A DNA stretch of 16,302 bases from Deltaproteobacteria bacterium (lineage in GTDB: Bacteria > Desulfobacterota > Desulfobacteria > Desulfobacterales > JAUVGT01). The stretch is taken from assembly GCA_030593645.1 (NCBI GenBank), contig JAUVGT010000054.1, positions 1 through 16,302 of the forward strand, given 5' to 3'. A model generated the notes under the pieces. The model saw only the letters and a program-made list of their open reading frames with translations, had not been told where the DNA came from and searched no databases. Position numbers and translations under genes: made by a program. Numbering within the stretch: the stretch's first letter is position 1; each line of letters opens with the position of its first letter. Positions 14,734 through 16,302 of the stretch are shown in pieces.

Positions 14734-14754
14734 AGTCTAAAAAATCCTTTATCA

Positions 14755-16302
14755 TTATCGAATAACAATGGCATTGAACTTACAGCCATCGTAACAAATA
14801 CCGCATTTGATGCATTTATCCTGTTCAAGGCTGTGAGGTTCTTTTTTCTTACCCGTGATGGCATCCTGCGGGCATTTTTTCGCGCAAAGGGTGCATCCTG
14901 TGCAGGCTTCTTCATCAATTTCGTAATGAAACAATGGTTTGCATACACCCGCGGGGCATTTTTTATCCTTGATATGGTTTTCATATTCATCCCGAAAATA
15001 CAAAATGCTTGTCAGCACAGGATTCGGCGCGGATGTGCCAAGTCCGCAAAGTGAGAACTTTTGTATCATGCTTCCCAGCTCTTCAAGAAGTTCGATGTCC
15101 CCTTCCTGTCCGTCACCCTCGCAGATTCGTGTGAGAATTTCCAGCATCTGTTTTAACCCTTCACGGCAGGGATTGCACTGGCCGCAGGATTCATCTTTTA
15201 AAAAATCGACAAAATACCGGGCCACATCGACCATGCAGGTATCCTGGTCCATGATAATCATCCCGCCGGATCCCATGATCGAACCGACTTCCGTCAGCTT
15301 TTGATAATCAACGGGGAGGTTAAGAAAGCGCTCAGGTATACAGCCGCCGGATGGACCGCCTGTTTGGACCGCTTTAAATTTTTTCTTTTTTGGAACACCT
15401 CCGCCGATGTTAAAGGTGATTTCCTTCAAGGAGATACCCATCGGCACTTCAACCAGACCTGTATTTTTTATTTTGCCGACAAGACTGAACACTTTGGTTC
15501 CTTTACTGTGTTCGGTACCCATACTTTGATACCAGTCGGCACCTTTCAAAAGTATGGGGGATACATTCGCGTAGGTTTCCACATTGTTCAGGTTGGAAGG
15601 ACTGTTCCTGAACCCCTTTTCAACGGTATGGACGTATTTCGCCCGGGGCCGACCGACATTGCCCTCAAGAGATGCCATCAGCGCTGTGGATTCACCACAA
15701 ACAAAGGCTCCCGCTCCGGTGGAGATATGAATATGGAAACTGAAATCAGTGCCGGCGATATTGTCACCCAGGAGTCCACAGCTTTCCGCTTGTTTAATTG
15801 CGGTTATCAATCGTTTGACAGCCAGCGGATATTCGTTGCGGACATAAATGAAGCCCTGTTTTGAGCCGATCGCATAGCCGGCGAGCAGCATACCTTCTAA
15901 AATACTGTGAGGATCGCCTTCCAGAATACTTCGATCCATATAAGCGCCCGGGTCGCCTTCATCCGCATTGCAGATAATAAATCTTTCACCCTTATGTTTC
16001 GCGCAAGTGGCCCATTTTGTGCCCGTCGGGAATCCGCCCCCTCCGCGGCCGCGCAGCCCGGACTTTTTAATCTCTTCAATTATATTAGATGGATCTGAGC
16101 TGTTAAGCGCATGAATCAGTGCCATATATCCTTTTCGGCTGATATATTCTTCAATCGAATCAGGATCAATGTAACCGCAGTTTCTCAGCGCGATTTTTAC
16201 CTGGTTTTTATAAAACGGTATTTCTTCAAGATAAGGGATTCCTTCAAATGGTTCGACTTTGGATTGGGGGTTATCGATATCATCTTCCAGTATACTTCTC
16301 GG
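14755..16302 (-). CDS. NuoF-like NADH-oxidising subunit, 5' end outside the window
   Basis: The visible 515 residues run in frame to the window edge, so the gene is partial at its 5' end. The Met at 16125 is internal, because upstream codons encode family sequence (VKIALRNCGYIDPDSIEEYISRKGY). From that Met, GLRGRGGGGFPTGTKW (23-38) is the NADH/FMN-binding loop and NADEGDPGAYMDRSILEGDPH is the FMN/NADH region. SCGQCNPCREG together with LCGLGTSAPNPV binds the 4Fe-4S cluster N3. A C-terminal ferredoxin domain adds two 4Fe-4S sites (CTGCTLCAKKCP, CIKCGICYDGCK). That extension is typical of soluble bifurcating hydrogenases (HydB/HndC type) rather than complex I. It would feed NADH electrons to, or accept them from, the NuoG-like N-terminus of the adjacent HdrA. 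Confidence 0.95.
   Translation of the reverse strand, partial: PRSILEDDIDNPQSKVEPFEGIPYLEEIPFYKNQVKIALRNCGYIDPDSIEEYISRKGYMALIHALNSSDPSNIIEEIKKSGLRGRGGGGFPTGTKWATCAKHKGERFIICNADEGDPGAYMDRSILEGDPHSILEGMLLAGYAIGSKQGFIYVRNEYPLAVKRLITAIKQAESCGLLGDNIAGTDFSFHIHISTGAGAFVCGESTALMASLEGNVGRPRAKYVHTVEKGFRNSPSNLNNVETYANVSPILLKGADWYQSMGTEHSKGTKVFSLVGKIKNTGLVEVPMGISLKEITFNIGGGVPKKKKFKAVQTGGPSGGCIPERFLNLPVDYQKLTEVGSIMGSGGMIIMDQDTCMVDVARYFVDFLKDESCGQCNPCREGLKQMLEILTRICEGDGQEGDIELLEELGSMIQKFSLCGLGTSAPNPVLTSILYFRDEYENHIKDKKCPAGVCKPLFHYEIDEEACTGCTLCAKKCPQDAITGKKKEPHSLEQDKCIKCGICYDGCKFNAIVIR

Noticed and set aside
16126..16302. NuoF-like gene starting at the Met at 16125 with a leader upstream
   Set aside because: All 59 upstream codons are open and encode typical NuoF-family sequence, so the gene continues past the window edge.
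14755..16302. Respiratory complex I operon
   Set aside because: The NuoF-like protein has a C-terminal 2x4Fe-4S extension and is followed by HdrA, MvhD and Flx-type genes; no membrane Nuo subunits are present.

Overview
The window looks like chromosomal DNA of a sulfate-reducing member of the Desulfobacterota, most likely a Desulfobacterales relative. The grounds are a genuine DsrC with both redox cysteines, a siroheme decarboxylase-type (Ahb) protein of the alternative haem pathway, and a Flx/Hdr-type electron-transfer operon with a selenocysteine MvhD subunit. Moderate GC and several families of short-period intergenic repeats fit the same group. The taxonomy is inferred from gene content only; there is no rRNA or tRNA here.

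Layout from left to right. Bases 1-309 hold a short tandem repeat and a terminator belonging to a gene outside the window. An HDOD signalling protein (310-1260, +) converges on an unrecognised six-helix membrane protein (1290-2129, -), with a hairpin at the junction. A two-gene minus-strand unit (4153 down to 2307) encodes an FMN enzyme of the nitronate monooxygenase/FabK fold that lacks the usual catalytic His, then a dienoyl-CoA isomerase-like crotonase. A RarD/EamA transporter (4230-5144, +) diverges from it. Between RarD and a convergent nitrilase-family hydrolase lies a 336-bp element bounded by inverted arms made of GTCGAAC heptads. A further minus-strand pair is an AhbA-like siroheme decarboxylase subunit and that hydrolase (6773 down to 5484). 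Next come yjbQ and dsrC, separated by a strong intrinsic terminator that abuts the yjbQ ribosome binding site.

The right half (8067 to beyond 16302, all minus strand) is one tight operon, read in the order NuoF-like NADH subunit (5' end outside the window), a very large HdrA-like flavoprotein with a NuoG-type N-terminus and a duplicated HdrA region, a selenocysteine MvhD subunit, two FrhB/HydB-type 4Fe-4S proteins, and a FAD/NAD/2Fe-2S diaphorase of the FlxA/HydG type. I infer a soluble flavin-based electron-bifurcating or confurcating complex. It has two separate pyridine-nucleotide sites (NuoF-like and FlxA-like) joined through HdrA and MvhD. No HdrB or HdrC is seen in the window.

The most important annotation point is at 11205-11207. 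An in-frame UGA that would normally be called a stop, leaving a 66-residue stub, is almost certainly selenocysteine, because the family sequence continues in frame for another 76 residues and a SECIS-like hairpin lies 22 nt downstream.
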